In this document: piece after piece, positions 34,704 to 43,256 of the stretch | Layout of the letters: every line of letters begins with the position of its first letter | Numbering within the stretch: the first letter of the stretch is position 1 | From: an uncultured Spartobacteria bacterium | GTDB lineage: Bacteria > Verrucomicrobiota > Verrucomicrobiia > Chthoniobacterales > JAATET01 | Direction: 5' to 3' | Length of the DNA stretch: 64,000 nucleotides | NCBI GenBank assembly: GCA_937901895.1 | Contig: CALGTD010000137.1 | Coordinates: 1 to 64,000, forward strand | The notes under the pieces: model-generated | What the model was told of the DNA's origin: nothing | Databases searched by the model: none | The model's input: only the letters and a program-made list of their open reading frames with translations | Position numbers and translations under genes: made by a program

Positions 34704-37700
34704 TTACTCGACCTCGACCTTGCCGGAGCTCGACAGGGCGCCGACCGCCTCGGCAATCGCCTCGACCGCCGGCTCCTCGAGCATTTCCGCCGGAGCGCAC
34801 GGGACCTGATAGAACCGCGCGTCGGCACAAAGTTTCCTCCATCCGGATTCAACCGCAGGGAACGCCTCGAAATCGTGCTCTGGCACGAAGACGTGCATCG
34901 GCAGATCGGATGCGCCGGCCGGCGCATAATCCTGCGCGGCCTGCTGGTTCGCCTGGTAAACCGGGGATTCCTGCAAGCGGCGTTGCCGCTGCGTGGGCTC
35001 TGCGGATGGCTTTCGCCCGAAAAGTCCCTGCAGCGATCGTTTCCAGCCGCCGCCGAGAAGCGAAGACCTTCCGAAGGGAGGCTTTGTCGCGAGCAGAACG
35101 ACGAGAGGCACCTTCGTGCCGGCGGTATGGAGGCGCGACGCGATCTCGAAGGCCACCAGTCCACCGAAGCCGAAACCAACGAGACGGAACGCGCCTGTCG
35201 CATCGAAGCGAAGGAGCGCATCGGCATATGCGGCGGCCATTTCGGGAATGGAGCGGTGGAGCGACTGCGGATCGGCAAGACCGCGCGCGGTGAGCGCAAA
35301 GCAAGGCTGGTGGTCGCCAAGGTGCGCGGCAAGCGGCTCAAAAATCCGGGCGCTGCCTTCCAGATCGTGAACGAAAACGATCGGCGGCAGATTGCCGGCG
35401 GCGCGAATCGGAGTGATCGGACTCCACGTGTCACCCGTGTCGGCAACCTCACGGCCTCGGACCATTCGCAGCAGCGACCGGACGGAGAAGCCGCGGGCGA
35501 AATCGTCCGGAGTCACGCGTGGCTCGATACGCGACACCGCTTCGTGCAGGCGCACGGCGGTCTGCGGCTTGCGGGCACCATCGGTGATCGTTTCGTCCAG
35601 ATCCACGCTGCGTCCCCCAAGTGCGCGCGAAATGGCCTGGCGCAGGCGCTCCTCCTCCTCGGAGCCACGGCGCGCGGGAGCGACGACGGCGTCATCGGGG
35701 AGCAGCTCGTCGAGAGCGGTGGAATCAACGAGCCCGTCGGGGCCGAGCGGCAGCCGCGGGACGGCCCGAATCCGGCGCGGTGGATCCGGCAGCCGCGAGG
35801 CGAGCCATTCACGAAAGTCGTGAGGTTCCCCGGCGTCGGACGAGATCGGCACGATCCAGAGGCACCATTGGTCCCGGCCATCGAGCAGTCGCAGCTCCGC
35901 ATGGGCGTCGAAGACCGCGGGGTGGCTTGCCGCAACGGCGCGGATTCTTTGCGCGGTGTGAGCAGTCGAACCGGAAGGCAGAAGGATTTCGCGGGGCAGG
36001 ATTCCGTCGACCGGCGAGAGAAATCCGTCGATGCCCGTGGATCGGAAGGCGGCGTCGCCGGTCGTGATCTCAATCCGCCCGGGAAGTCCGCCCGGCACCG
36101 GCAGTCCGCACCGGTCTACAATGCGCACGTGGCAGGCTGGAGCCGGCAGGAGAAATCCGTCCGGATTCGACGTGGCCAGCGACAGTCCACCTGCCGCGGC
36201 ACAGGGGAAGCGGAACAGGAGTTGCGCGGATTCCGAGAGAGTCCGCCATCGTGCCGGCAAGGTGGGTGCGATTTCGCCATGCACGGTGACGATGCGAAGC
36301 GTCGGGGGAACCTTGAGCGACAGCTCGGAAAGATAATGGATCCACTGGCTGAAAAACGCGGAGGGAATCGAGAGCGTCGTGATCGCGTTTTCTTCGATGA
36401 ACTCCTGGAACGCGGTGCGCGTCCGCCAGCGATCGTCGCCACGGAGGACAATCGTCGCACCGGAGAGAAGGGTGGTGAACACTTCCTCGATGGCCGCCGG
36501 GGTGCCCGTGGGGGAAAACTGGAGAACGCGATCGCCTGCGGCGAGACCCGTCAAAGCGGCCGCGCTCCGGTAGGCGCCGACGAGCGTTTCGTGCGAGAAG
36601 GTCTCGAGATGGTCTTCGACCAGCCATGCTGCGGCGGGAGCCGCTGCGTCGGAGTCCGTCTGGATGCCGCGTGTCTTTTCGGACTGGATCGCCGCGGCAT
36701 CCGCGGTGAGATCGATGATGCGATCGTTCGCGGGGTGATCCGCGGGCAGTGCGTCGACGATGAGGAATCCCGCTTCCTTGGGGATTTCGGTGGTTCCGGC
36801 GGGCACGGGCACCACGATGCCCCCTGCGCGAAGAACACCCACCAGCAGCGCGACCCACTGGGGCGAGCGTGAGGAGGAGACGGCGACCTTTGTTCCCGGT
36901 TCGATCCTGCGCTTGCGAAGATGCCGCGCGATCTGATTCGCCGTCGTGTTCAGTTTCGAAAAGGAAATTGTTTCGCCGTCGCACTGCACCGCGGGTGCGT
37001 CCGGTGCCTCGCTTGCGACGTCGGCAAGCATCTCGTGAAGCCGCTGTGGAACGAGTGAGCGAAAGGTCGGCGGGAGATCGGGCCCGACCACGATTCCTTC
37101 CGCGGCGGGCAGCGCGTAGGCCGAGAGCTTTCGCGACGGGTCTGCGACAAAGTCGGCAAGCACGGCGCGGTAGAGGTCAAACAACAGCCGCGCTCCATCG
37201 TCCGACAGCGCGGCGGGTGCATAGTCGAGTGAGAGCTCCGGACGATCCGTTGCCACGAAGCGGAGCGTGATCGGCGCCGCGCTCCGACAGGAAAACTTGG
37301 CGTCCGCGCCCATCCAGCGCGGCATCGCGAGCTGGAGGCGGTCGTTGAGCGTGTGTTCGCGAAAGATCCACGCGGCTGCGGGTTCCAAGGACGAAATGCC
37401 GAGAGCTGCAGCGGCTTCAGCGGGTGGGGGAGGCGCCGGCGCGGCGCATTCGTTCTCGAATGCCTTTGCCAGATTGGATGGCGTCGAGCATGCCTCGACG
37501 CGATGACGACGTGCGACGAGGGTTTCGGTGCGCTCCGGGTTTCCGGAGGAGACGGATGAAAGCTCCAGGAGAAGTGCTTCGTCACAGGCTGTCGCGCGGG
37601 CGACGACAAATGCCCAGATGGAACCGAACATGGCATCGAGGCCGACTCCCATTTTTGCAGCGGCGTCGACGAACTCCGCGCGGTCGGGGCGTTCGAAAGT

Positions 37701-38327
37701 GTGCGAGATGGATCGACGCACGGAGCGATCCTCGTCCTTCGCGGGTAATGGGAGGACGATCAGAGGAGGCGTCGGGGTGAATCCCTCGAAGGACTCCTTC
37801 CATGCCTCGTCGGACGGTGCTTCGGCGGTGATTTCCGAGACGGTCAGTTCCGGGACGCCCGCTCCCGTGCGAATCGAATCATAGACCGCCAGCCACGTGT
37901 GGAGGACGGCGGACGCCGCGTTTTCGTCGAGCAATGCGGAATGGAAACTCCACAGCGCGTGGCCGTGGCCGTTCGGAAGACGGATGGCGACGACCCGGCA
38001 GGAAGGGTTTCCGGCCGAGGCGACGGCCGTGGCGGCGTCCGATTGCACGATGCGCTGCCATTCGGCCGCGGGATCCGCGGGCAACGAGGCCTGCCAGTTG
38101 TGTTCGGTCCATGCGACCGACGGCGCGTCCGCGACTGCGGGGTTGCCCTGTTCGTCGAACGATGAGCGCAGCGACGGGAATGCTGCGGCGACGGCTTCCC
38201 ATGCGCTGCGCAGCGCGGCGAAATCGACTTCCTCGCCGAAGCTGATCGAGATTTGCGCGGTGTGAAACGCGGAGTCGGCCGGCAGGCCGGAAACGGCGAG
38301 ATGGTCGCGCGCGGTGGATGCGGCCAT
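34704..38327 (-). CDS. NRPS-like C-A-PCP-TE protein with all catalytic motifs lost
   Basis: 1207 residues, uninterrupted. Domain order is condensation (1-420), adenylation (430-870), carrier (890-955), thioesterase (975-1200). Framework motifs are kept (C2-like SLRSSF, A1-like ISFSKLN, A2-like LRAGG) but active positions are changed. C: HSALLDE at 129-135 replaces HHxxxDG (catalytic second His to Ser). A: no Ser/Thr/Gly-rich A3 loop near 562-580, and the A10 Lys is Leu866 in GPDGLVD. PCP: Pro921 sits where the phosphopantetheine Ser belongs. TE: GFGFGG (1051-1056) has Gly for the nucleophile Ser, and Pro replaces the catalytic His near 1179. It follows ilvD by 7 bp. It cannot be a working synthetase; a scaffold or binding role is open. 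Confidence 0.85.
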   Translation of the reverse strand: MAASTARDHLAVSGLPADSAFHTAQISISFGEEVDFAALRSAWEAVAAAFPSLRSSFDEQGNPAVADAPSVAWTEHNWQASLPADPAAEWQRIVQSDAATAVASAGNPSCRVVAIRLPNGHGHALWSFHSALLDENAASAVLHTWLAVYDSIRTGAGVPELTVSEITAEAPSDEAWKESFEGFTPTPPLIVLPLPAKDEDRSVRRSISHTFERPDRAEFVDAAAKMGVGLDAMFGSIWAFVVARATACDEALLLELSSVSSGNPERTETLVARRHRVEACSTPSNLAKAFENECAAPAPPPPAEAAAALGISSLEPAAAWIFREHTLNDRLQLAMPRWMGADAKFSCRSAAPITLRFVATDRPELSLDYAPAALSDDGARLLFDLYRAVLADFVADPSRKLSAYALPAAEGIVVGPDLPPTFRSLVPQRLHEMLADVASEAPDAPAVQCDGETISFSKLNTTANQIARHLRKRRIEPGTKVAVSSSRSPQWVALLVGVLRAGGIVVPVPAGTTEIPKEAGFLIVDALPADHPANDRIIDLTADAAAIQSEKTRGIQTDSDAAAPAAAWLVEDHLETFSHETLVGAYRSAAALTGLAAGDRVLQFSPTGTPAAIEEVFTTLLSGATIVLRGDDRWRTRTAFQEFIEENAITTLSIPSAFFSQWIHYLSELSLKVPPTLRIVTVHGEIAPTLPARWRTLSESAQLLFRFPCAAAGGLSLATSNPDGFLLPAPACHVRIVDRCGLPVPGGLPGRIEITTGDAAFRSTGIDGFLSPVDGILPREILLPSGSTAHTAQRIRAVAASHPAVFDAHAELRLLDGRDQWCLWIVPISSDAGEPHDFREWLASRLPDPPRRIRAVPRLPLGPDGLVDSTALDELLPDDAVVAPARRGSEEEERLRQAISRALGGRSVDLDETITDGARKPQTAVRLHEAVSRIEPRVTPDDFARGFSVRSLLRMVRGREVADTGDTWSPITPIRAAGNLPPIVFVHDLEGSARIFEPLAAHLGDHQPCFALTARGLADPQSLHRSIPEMAAAYADALLRFDATGAFRLVGFGFGGLVAFEIASRLHTAGTKVPLVVLLATKPPFGRSSLLGGGWKRSLQGLFGRKPSAEPTQRQRRLQESPVYQANQQAAQDYAPAGASDLPMHVFVPEHDFEAFPAVESGWRKLCADARFYQVPCAPAEMLEEPAVEAIAEAVGALSSSGKVEVE

Positions 38328-38334
38328 GTGAACC

Positions 38335-40035
38335 TCAGAATCCGGCGTCCGTGACCGCGCCGAGCGAGGCCGTTGTTACATGGGAGGCATATTTCGCGAG
38401 AACACCGCGGCGGTAGCGGGGCTGCGGCTTTCTCCACTTCGCGAGTCGTCGGGTGATTTCCGCCTTGGAAATGCCGAGATCGAGCGTGCGCTTGACGGCG
38501 TCGATCGTGATGGGATCTCCGTCCTTCACGATGGCGAGCGGGCCGCCTTCGAACGCCTCCGGCGTGATGTGTCCCACCACGAACCCGTGCGTGCCGCCCG
38601 AGAAGCGGCCGTCGGTGATCAGCGCGACCGACTTGCCGAGGCCGGCACCCATCACGGCGCTGGTCGGCGAAAGCATTTCGCGCATTCCGGGGCCGCCGCG
38701 CGGTCCCTCGTAGCGGATGACAATCACGTCGCCGGCCTTGATCCGGCCTTCGAGAATGGCGCTGAGCGCCTTTTCCTCCGATTCGAAAACCTTGGCGACT
38801 CCGCTGAACCGCTCGCCTTCCTTTCCGCTGATTTTCGCGACGGCTCCCTCGGGCGCGAGGTTGCCCTTCAGGATGACGAGATGGCTCTCCTTTTTGAGAG
38901 GCTTCTTCAGCGGCGCGATGATCTGCTGGCCCTTCGGATAGCGTTTGAAAGGCGCGAGGTTTTGCTTGAGCGTCTTCCCGGTGACGGTGAGGCAATCTCC
39001 GTGAAGGAGCTTCGCGGAAAGCAGTTCCTTCATCATCGGAATGATGCCGCCAATCTCGCAGAGCTGGCTCATCTGGTATTTGCCGCTGGGCTTGAGGTCG
39101 GCGAGCACGGGCGTGCGTTTGCCGATGCGGGTGAAGTCGTCGAGCGTGAGCTTCACGTTCGCGGCGTGTGCCATTGCGAGGAGGTGAAGCACGGCGTTGG
39201 TCGATCCGCCGAGCGCGATGACGACCGTGATCGCATTTTCGAACGCCTCCTTGCTGAAAATGTCGGACGGCTTGATGCCCCGGCGGAGCATTTCAATCAC
39301 GGCGGCTCCGGCGTTGCGGCAGTCGTCCTTTTTGTGCTTCGACACGGCCGCCTGCGCGGAACTGTTCGGCAGGCTGAATCCCAGCGCCTCGATGGCGGAT
39401 GCCATCGTGTTTGCGGTATACATGCCGCCGCACGAACCCGGCCCCGGGATGGCGCAACTCTCGACGGCTCGGGCCTCGGTGTCGGAAATCTTTCCCGCGG
39501 CCTGCTGGCCGACCGCCTCGAACACGGAAACGACGTCGAGGTTGCGGCCGTTCATGCAGCCGGGAAGAATCGTGCCGCCGTAGACAAACACCGCGGGCCG
39601 GTTGAGGCGCGCGATCGCGATCATGCACCCGGGCATGTTCTTGTCGCAGCCGCCGATGGCGACGAATCCGTCGTAGCCCTGGCAGCCGACGACGGTCTCG
39701 ATCGAGTCGGCAATGACCTCGCGCGAAACGAGCGAGTATTTCATGCCCTCGGTGCCCATCGAGATGCCGTCTGAGATCGTGATCGTATTGAAGATCGTGG
39801 CCTTGCCATTCGCGGCATCGATGCCCGCAGCCGCCTCGCGGGCGAGCTGGTCGATGTGCATGTTGCACGGGGTGACCATGCTCCACGTGGAGGCGACGCC
39901 GATCTGCGGCTTGGAGAAATCCTTTTCGGTAAATCCGACCGGGTAAAGCATGGCGCGGCTCGGCGCACGGTGGGGGCCGTCGAGAACGATCGACGAGTGA
40001 GGTCGCATCGAGGCGGCGGGGCGTTTCGACTTCAT
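38335..40035 (-). CDS. ilvD: Dihydroxy-acid dehydratase
   Basis: 566 residues from the ATG at 40035. IlvD dehydrates dihydroxy acids in valine, leucine and isoleucine synthesis using an iron-sulfur cluster. Cluster cysteines are seen in TPCNMHID, GGCDKNMPGC and GPGSCGGMYTANTM. The C-terminal GRFSGGTHGFVVGHI is conserved. The frame is open upstream but without homology. The NRPS-like gene starts 7 bp after its stop, and a TPR lipoprotein gene ends 55 bp upstream. Confidence 0.95.
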   Translation of the reverse strand: MKSKRPAASMRPHSSIVLDGPHRAPSRAMLYPVGFTEKDFSKPQIGVASTWSMVTPCNMHIDQLAREAAAGIDAANGKATIFNTITISDGISMGTEGMKYSLVSREVIADSIETVVGCQGYDGFVAIGGCDKNMPGCMIAIARLNRPAVFVYGGTILPGCMNGRNLDVVSVFEAVGQQAAGKISDTEARAVESCAIPGPGSCGGMYTANTMASAIEALGFSLPNSSAQAAVSKHKKDDCRNAGAAVIEMLRRGIKPSDIFSKEAFENAITVVIALGGSTNAVLHLLAMAHAANVKLTLDDFTRIGKRTPVLADLKPSGKYQMSQLCEIGGIIPMMKELLSAKLLHGDCLTVTGKTLKQNLAPFKRYPKGQQIIAPLKKPLKKESHLVILKGNLAPEGAVAKISGKEGERFSGVAKVFESEEKALSAILEGRIKAGDVIVIRYEGPRGGPGMREMLSPTSAVMGAGLGKSVALITDGRFSGGTHGFVVGHITPEAFEGGPLAIVKDGDPITIDAVKRTLDLGISKAEITRRLAKWRKPQPRYRRGVLAKYASHVTTASLGAVTDAGF

Positions 40036-40090
40036 AGGTTGAATATTCGTAGATGCTTGCTGGCGGGAACGGAAGTGGGATTCCGACCGG

Positions 40091-41134
40091 TTATCGCGAG
40101 AGATCGCCGACGTGTTTGCGGACGGTCTGGATGGCCGTGGCGATGTCGGCCTGCTGGTCCTCCGAAAGACCCGGGGATTTTGCGGCCAGTTCGAGCTGCT
40201 CGAGCGCAGGCCGGGCGAGCCCCTGGCGTGCATAGCACTGGCCGAGATACACGCGGTAGTCGCCTGCGGGAAGACCGCGGGCTTCGGCAAGCTTCACGAG
40301 GCGTTCGAGGGAATCCTGTTCCCGGGTGTAGGCCGCCGCGGCATTGGCGAGCCGGGCGTGCAGGTAGAGGACGTGCATGTCATCCGGCGAAGCTGCGTTG
40401 AGGAGACGCTCGGCGGTCTGCCATGCGAGGGTGGCGGCTCCGACCCCTGCAAGTGCGGAGGCTTTCACCTCGAGGGCGCCGGCATGACTGGGATCGATCT
40501 TCAATGCAGCGTCGCTGCGTTCGATGGCTTCGCGATTTCGTCCACGGGAGAGTGCAAGCGCTGCGGCCCGGGCATGCACGGTCGGATCGTCGGGAGCCGC
40601 TTGCAGCGCGGCTTCCATGTATGCGGTGGCTTCACGGCGAAGACCAACGCCATCGAGGAAGAGTGCGGTTTGCGAAAGAATGACCGGCCGCGCTTCCGCG
40701 GAGTCCGCTTCGACCTTCTCCGGCGAAGGGGGATTGTAGGGCTCGGGGCGCTGACGGGTGAAAAGCACGCCCCAGTGATTCACGAGGGTGACGCGAAAGT
40801 CCGGCGATTCCGCGAGGTGATTGAGGAGGGGCTGAAACTCCGCGAGCGATCCGGTGAGAAGCACTCCGTCGAAACGCCGGTCGCGATCGAGTTTTCGCCA
40901 CTCGGACGGATTCCGGCACGCGGTTGCCGCCAGTGATGCGTCCGCATCCGACGGCTGCGCCCCCGCAACCACGGCCTGAGCGGAAGGATTGACGAAGAGG
41001 TTCTTCAAACCACGTTCCCGCGCCTCGTCGGCGAGGATGGAGGGTGAGCCGACCTGCGGTGCCTGCTCGACGCGACCGCAGCCGGCCATCGCAGCGAGCG
41101 AGGCGAGGACAATGCTGGCAAGGACGCGACTCAT
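40091..41134 (-). CDS. TPR-repeat lipoprotein
   Basis: 347 residues from the ATG at 41134. The signal peptide ends in AAMAGC, a lipobox, predicting a lipid-anchored periplasmic protein. The C-terminal two-thirds consist of tetratricopeptide repeats (for example AALQAAPDDPTVHARAAALA and ALKIDPSHAGALEVKASALA). The N-terminal part is not recognised. TPR lipoproteins usually serve as assembly or interaction platforms. It precedes ilvD on the same strand and may be transcribed with it. Confidence 0.78.
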   Translation of the reverse strand: MSRVLASIVLASLAAMAGCGRVEQAPQVGSPSILADEARERGLKNLFVNPSAQAVVAGAQPSDADASLAATACRNPSEWRKLDRDRRFDGVLLTGSLAEFQPLLNHLAESPDFRVTLVNHWGVLFTRQRPEPYNPPSPEKVEADSAEARPVILSQTALFLDGVGLRREATAYMEAALQAAPDDPTVHARAAALALSRGRNREAIERSDAALKIDPSHAGALEVKASALAGVGAATLAWQTAERLLNAASPDDMHVLYLHARLANAAAAYTREQDSLERLVKLAEARGLPAGDYRVYLGQCYARQGLARPALEQLELAAKSPGLSEDQQADIATAIQTVRKHVGDLSR

Positions 41135-41205
41135 GGGAGCGACAACGCTAGGGCGGGGCCGAAAAAAATCAAAGCCTGCGCGCGGATTTCCGCTATCGTG
41201 GCGCG

Positions 41206-41715
41206 ATGAAAATTTCCGCGATTCTCCTCGCCCTGTGCTCGATGCTGGGAATGAACCTTCGCGCGGAGCCGCTCGAGGTCGGAGCAAAGGTGCCGGATGT
41301 CACGGCCCCCGATGAAAATGGCACACCCGTGGATCTCGCGAAAACATGCAGCGAGGGCGTCACGCTCGTTTACTTCTACCCGAAGGCCGACACTCCCGGC
41401 TGCACGGCGCAGGCCTGCTCACTGCGCGATTCGATCGCGGACCTGGCGGGACTTGGAGTGACGGTGATCGGCGTCAGTCGAGACACGCCGGAAGCGCAGA
41501 AGAAGTTCAAGGAAAAATACAGTCTCCCGTTCACGCTTCTCGCGGATTCCGAGGGCGCGGTGATCGAGGCGTTCGGGGTGCCGACCCTGCCGATGGGAAT
41601 GGCGAAGCGGCAGTCGTTTTTGTTCAAGGACGGAACGGTCGTCTGGCGGTCGCTGAACGCACAAACGGACGGCCACGCGCAGGAAGTGAAGGACGCGGTC
41701 GCGCAGTTGAAGTAG
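41206..41715 (+). CDS. bcp: Exported thioredoxin-dependent peroxiredoxin (Bcp/PrxQ type)
   Basis: 169 residues with a signal peptide (MKISAILLALCSMLGMNLRA). The peroxidatic Cys66 and resolving Cys71 lie in DTPGCTAQACSLRD, the CX4C arrangement of Bcp/PrxQ that reduces peroxides with thioredoxin. Bcp is normally cytosolic and about 155 residues; the leader suggests periplasmic action. It is divergent from the TPR lipoprotein gene and lies 53 bp before tRNA-Lys. Confidence 0.88.
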   Translation: MKISAILLALCSMLGMNLRAEPLEVGAKVPDVTAPDENGTPVDLAKTCSEGVTLVYFYPKADTPGCTAQACSLRDSIADLAGLGVTVIGVSRDTPEAQKKFKEKYSLPFTLLADSEGAVIEAFGVPTLPMGMAKRQSFLFKDGTVVWRSLNAQTDGHAQEVKDAVAQLK

Positions 41716-41768
41716 AATTGTGCGCTTGCGTGACGTGCGAGGCGCCGTTTACCTTCTCACGCTCTTTC

Positions 41769-41840
41769 GGGTTGGTAGCTCAATGGTAGAGCAGTGCCCT
41801 TTTAAGGCATTGGTTCTGGGTTCGAGTCCCAGCCAACCCA
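41769..41840 (+). tRNA. tRNA-Lys (anticodon TTT)
   Basis: 72 nt folding as a complete cloverleaf. The acceptor stem is GGGTTGG (41769-41775) with CCAACCC (41833-41839) and discriminator A. The anticodon loop CTTTTAA is held by GTGCC/GGCAT-type pairing, and the T arm is CTGGGTTCGAGTCCCAG. CCA is not encoded. Its 3' 46 bp are repeated at 43851-43896, marking it as an integration target. Confidence 0.97.
41795..41840. repeat. Attachment-type direct repeat, copy 1 (3' part of tRNA-Lys)
   Basis: 46 bp from TGCCCTTTTAAGG to CCAGCCAACCCA, covering the anticodon loop to the 3' end of the tRNA. The second copy at 43851-43896 differs at one base only (T41821 to G43877). Such duplications arise when an integrase uses the tRNA 3' end as attB. 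Confidence 0.88.
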
Positions 41841-41880
41841 CAGCTTCAATTACTATGAGAAGCCGATAAATAAAGGATCT

Positions 41881-41985
41881 ACGGCCGTTTTTTTGCTTTT
41901 CATTCCTCGCGATTCCTCGCCATAAATCGCGAAAATGTGCCAATCATGCGGGTTTTATTGGCACAAGTGCCAACGGTTTTTTGGC
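41881..41985. repeat. Cluster of short direct and inverted repeats behind tRNA-Lys
   Basis: ACGGCCGT followed by T6 at 41881 may terminate the tRNA transcript. ATTCCTCGC occurs twice (41902 and 41912). GTGCCAAT (41937-41944) and ATTGGCAC (41957-41964) form an 8-bp dyad; GTGCCAA recurs at 41967 and TTGGC at 41981. Clustered half-sites of this kind next to an att site could be arm-type integrase or regulator sites of the lost element. Confidence 0.45.
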
Positions 41986-42094
41986 GTCGGAATGAGGTCC
42001 GTGACTGCGCAGATTGTCCTGATGACGTGACGAGAGGGCGAAGATTAAAAATTATGCGCGATGGCCGGATGGTGCGCATCTTTCCTTCAGGGAT

Positions 42095-42805
42095 TCAACT
42101 GTTGCCAGGGTTAGCGCGTCGACGATCCAACTCTTCTTCCATTTGGGCCAGCAACTGCTGGCTCGGAACTCCGACAACAACGTCGATTGGGACCAGATGG
42201 CCGTCCTCAGTCGTGAGGACATTCTGCTGATGCGCATCCGCTATCACGACAGCCGGCTTGCGCCTAAAATAAAGCGGAACGTCCGGGGTCAGCTCGACGC
42301 GGACAAATTCCAATCCAGCGAAGTAGGCGTCAATTTCGTCGAGCGTCGTGAAATGCGTTGGATCAGCCACGATCCACGGCTGAGAGGTCACGATCTCAAT
42401 ATTGCCTTCATCCAGGATGACTCCAAGAATCCGGACGTCATCGCCGAACAAGAGATTGTGCCATCCCAGACGTCGAAGATATTCTAACGGTGTCGCAGGT
42501 GTTCCATCCCCGCGAGCCGAGTGGCCAAATCGATTTGGATGGGTCGCCTTGATTGCCAGCGCATTGCACTGGTCGTGAAAAACGGCATGTTCCGCACCAG
42601 ACGAAACATGCCGGAATTGCTCGACGAAAGTTGGTTCTAGGATGCGGTTACTTTCCGCCGCCCATTCAATGAGCGCGAGCCGTTCTGCCCGGTGAACACT
42701 GTTGCAGACTCGAGCCGCAAGCATTGCTTGCGAGCTTCGTCGGACGTAACGCGCCGCTGACCGAGGCGAATCTCCCGCAGTTCTTTGGCTTGAACTCGGA
42801 TCCAT
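42095..42805 (-). CDS. Polyvalent-protein-type kinase domain protein, N-terminus doubtful
   Basis: The frame ends in a region typical of the serine/threonine/tyrosine kinase domain found in phage polyvalent proteins: EHAVFHDQCNALAIKATHP, TPLEYLRRLGWHNLLFGDD, IVTSQPWIVAD and VIADAHQQNVL followed by LVPIDVVVG, the last resembling a kinase catalytic loop. It would be a stand-alone kinase of about 200 residues. The first 35-40 residues are Arg/Ser-rich and look like an out-of-frame shadow; the frame from 42849 (MSEPERKSAMIALPKWIRV) looks more natural, and one extra G at 42688-42690 would join the two. The gene may therefore be frameshifted. Confidence 0.6.
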   Translation of the reverse strand: MDPSSSQRTAGDSPRSAARYVRRSSQAMLAARVCNSVHRAERLALIEWAAESNRILEPTFVEQFRHVSSGAEHAVFHDQCNALAIKATHPNRFGHSARGDGTPATPLEYLRRLGWHNLLFGDDVRILGVILDEGNIEIVTSQPWIVADPTHFTTLDEIDAYFAGLEFVRVELTPDVPLYFRRKPAVVIADAHQQNVLTTEDGHLVPIDVVVGVPSQQLLAQMEEELDRRRANPGNS

Positions 42806-42852
42806 TTTGGAAGGGCAATCATGGCGGACTTTCGTTCAGGTTCACTCAAGTT

Positions 42853-42916
42853 CGTCTAAACGATGCACCAACTTGCACCACTTCACCCCAATTTTCACCA
42901 ATAAAATAGATTTTAT
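42853..42916. promoter_or_regulatory. AT-rich control region: CACC repeats and 16-bp dyad
   Basis: Between the kinase gene (minus) and the frameshifted gene (plus), CACC recurs four or five times at 8-12 bp spacing, and the last is followed by ATAAAAT-AG-ATTTTAT (42901-42916), a perfect dyad with 7-bp arms. The position suggests a divergent operator of the element. Confidence 0.45.
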
Positions 42917-42956
42917 AGGTATAACCACGGAGCAGCGCGACGCAGTTCGTCGCGTT

Positions 42957-43236
42957 GTGGAGGCAATGGAGAACGGAGGACCCTACACCGAGGCCGATAG
43001 CGCCGTTGTCATGGAGTTTCCTGCGCGCGATCGCGGATCGCGTTCCGATCAAGATCACGTGCAACGGCAAGGTGGTCGAGGAAGGCGGTTCGTGGAATCG
43101 TGAAGTGTTGGAGGCCGCGAACCTGAAAGCTCGTGCTCGGGGCATCTCGCTGAACCAATTCGCCTGTGGATTGATTCGCGCCGACTGCCCTGCCTGGCCC
43201 ATCCCTCCACGAAAACGCCCCGCCACGGCCCTGTGA
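42957..43236 (+). pseudogene. Frameshifted small gene of the element, unknown function
   Basis: The frame starting near the GTG at 42957 (VEAMENGGPYTEADSAVVMEF) is broken after the TTT at 43017-43019; removing one T continues it as LRAIADRVPIKITCNGKVVE and on to CGLIRADCPAWP, stop at 43234. The joined product would be about 92 residues. No family is recognised. The codon-level join and the lack of any alternative make a single-base insertion likely. The start is not certain, since no ATG precedes residue 4. Confidence 0.5.
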
Positions 43237-43256
43237 GGCTGCCGGCGGGGTGTTTT
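43218..43256 (+). terminator. Rho-independent-type terminator at end of frameshifted gene
   Basis: CCCCGCC (43218-43224) pairs with GGCGGGG (43244-43250) and is followed by TGTTTTGATTTTTGG. It overlaps the stop codon at 43234-43236 inside the loop. Confidence 0.55.

Noticed and set aside
34875..36872. 665-residue plus frame opposite the NRPS-like gene
   Set aside because: Antisense to an ORF with clear domain similarity over its full length; Arg/Gly-rich with no motif of its own.
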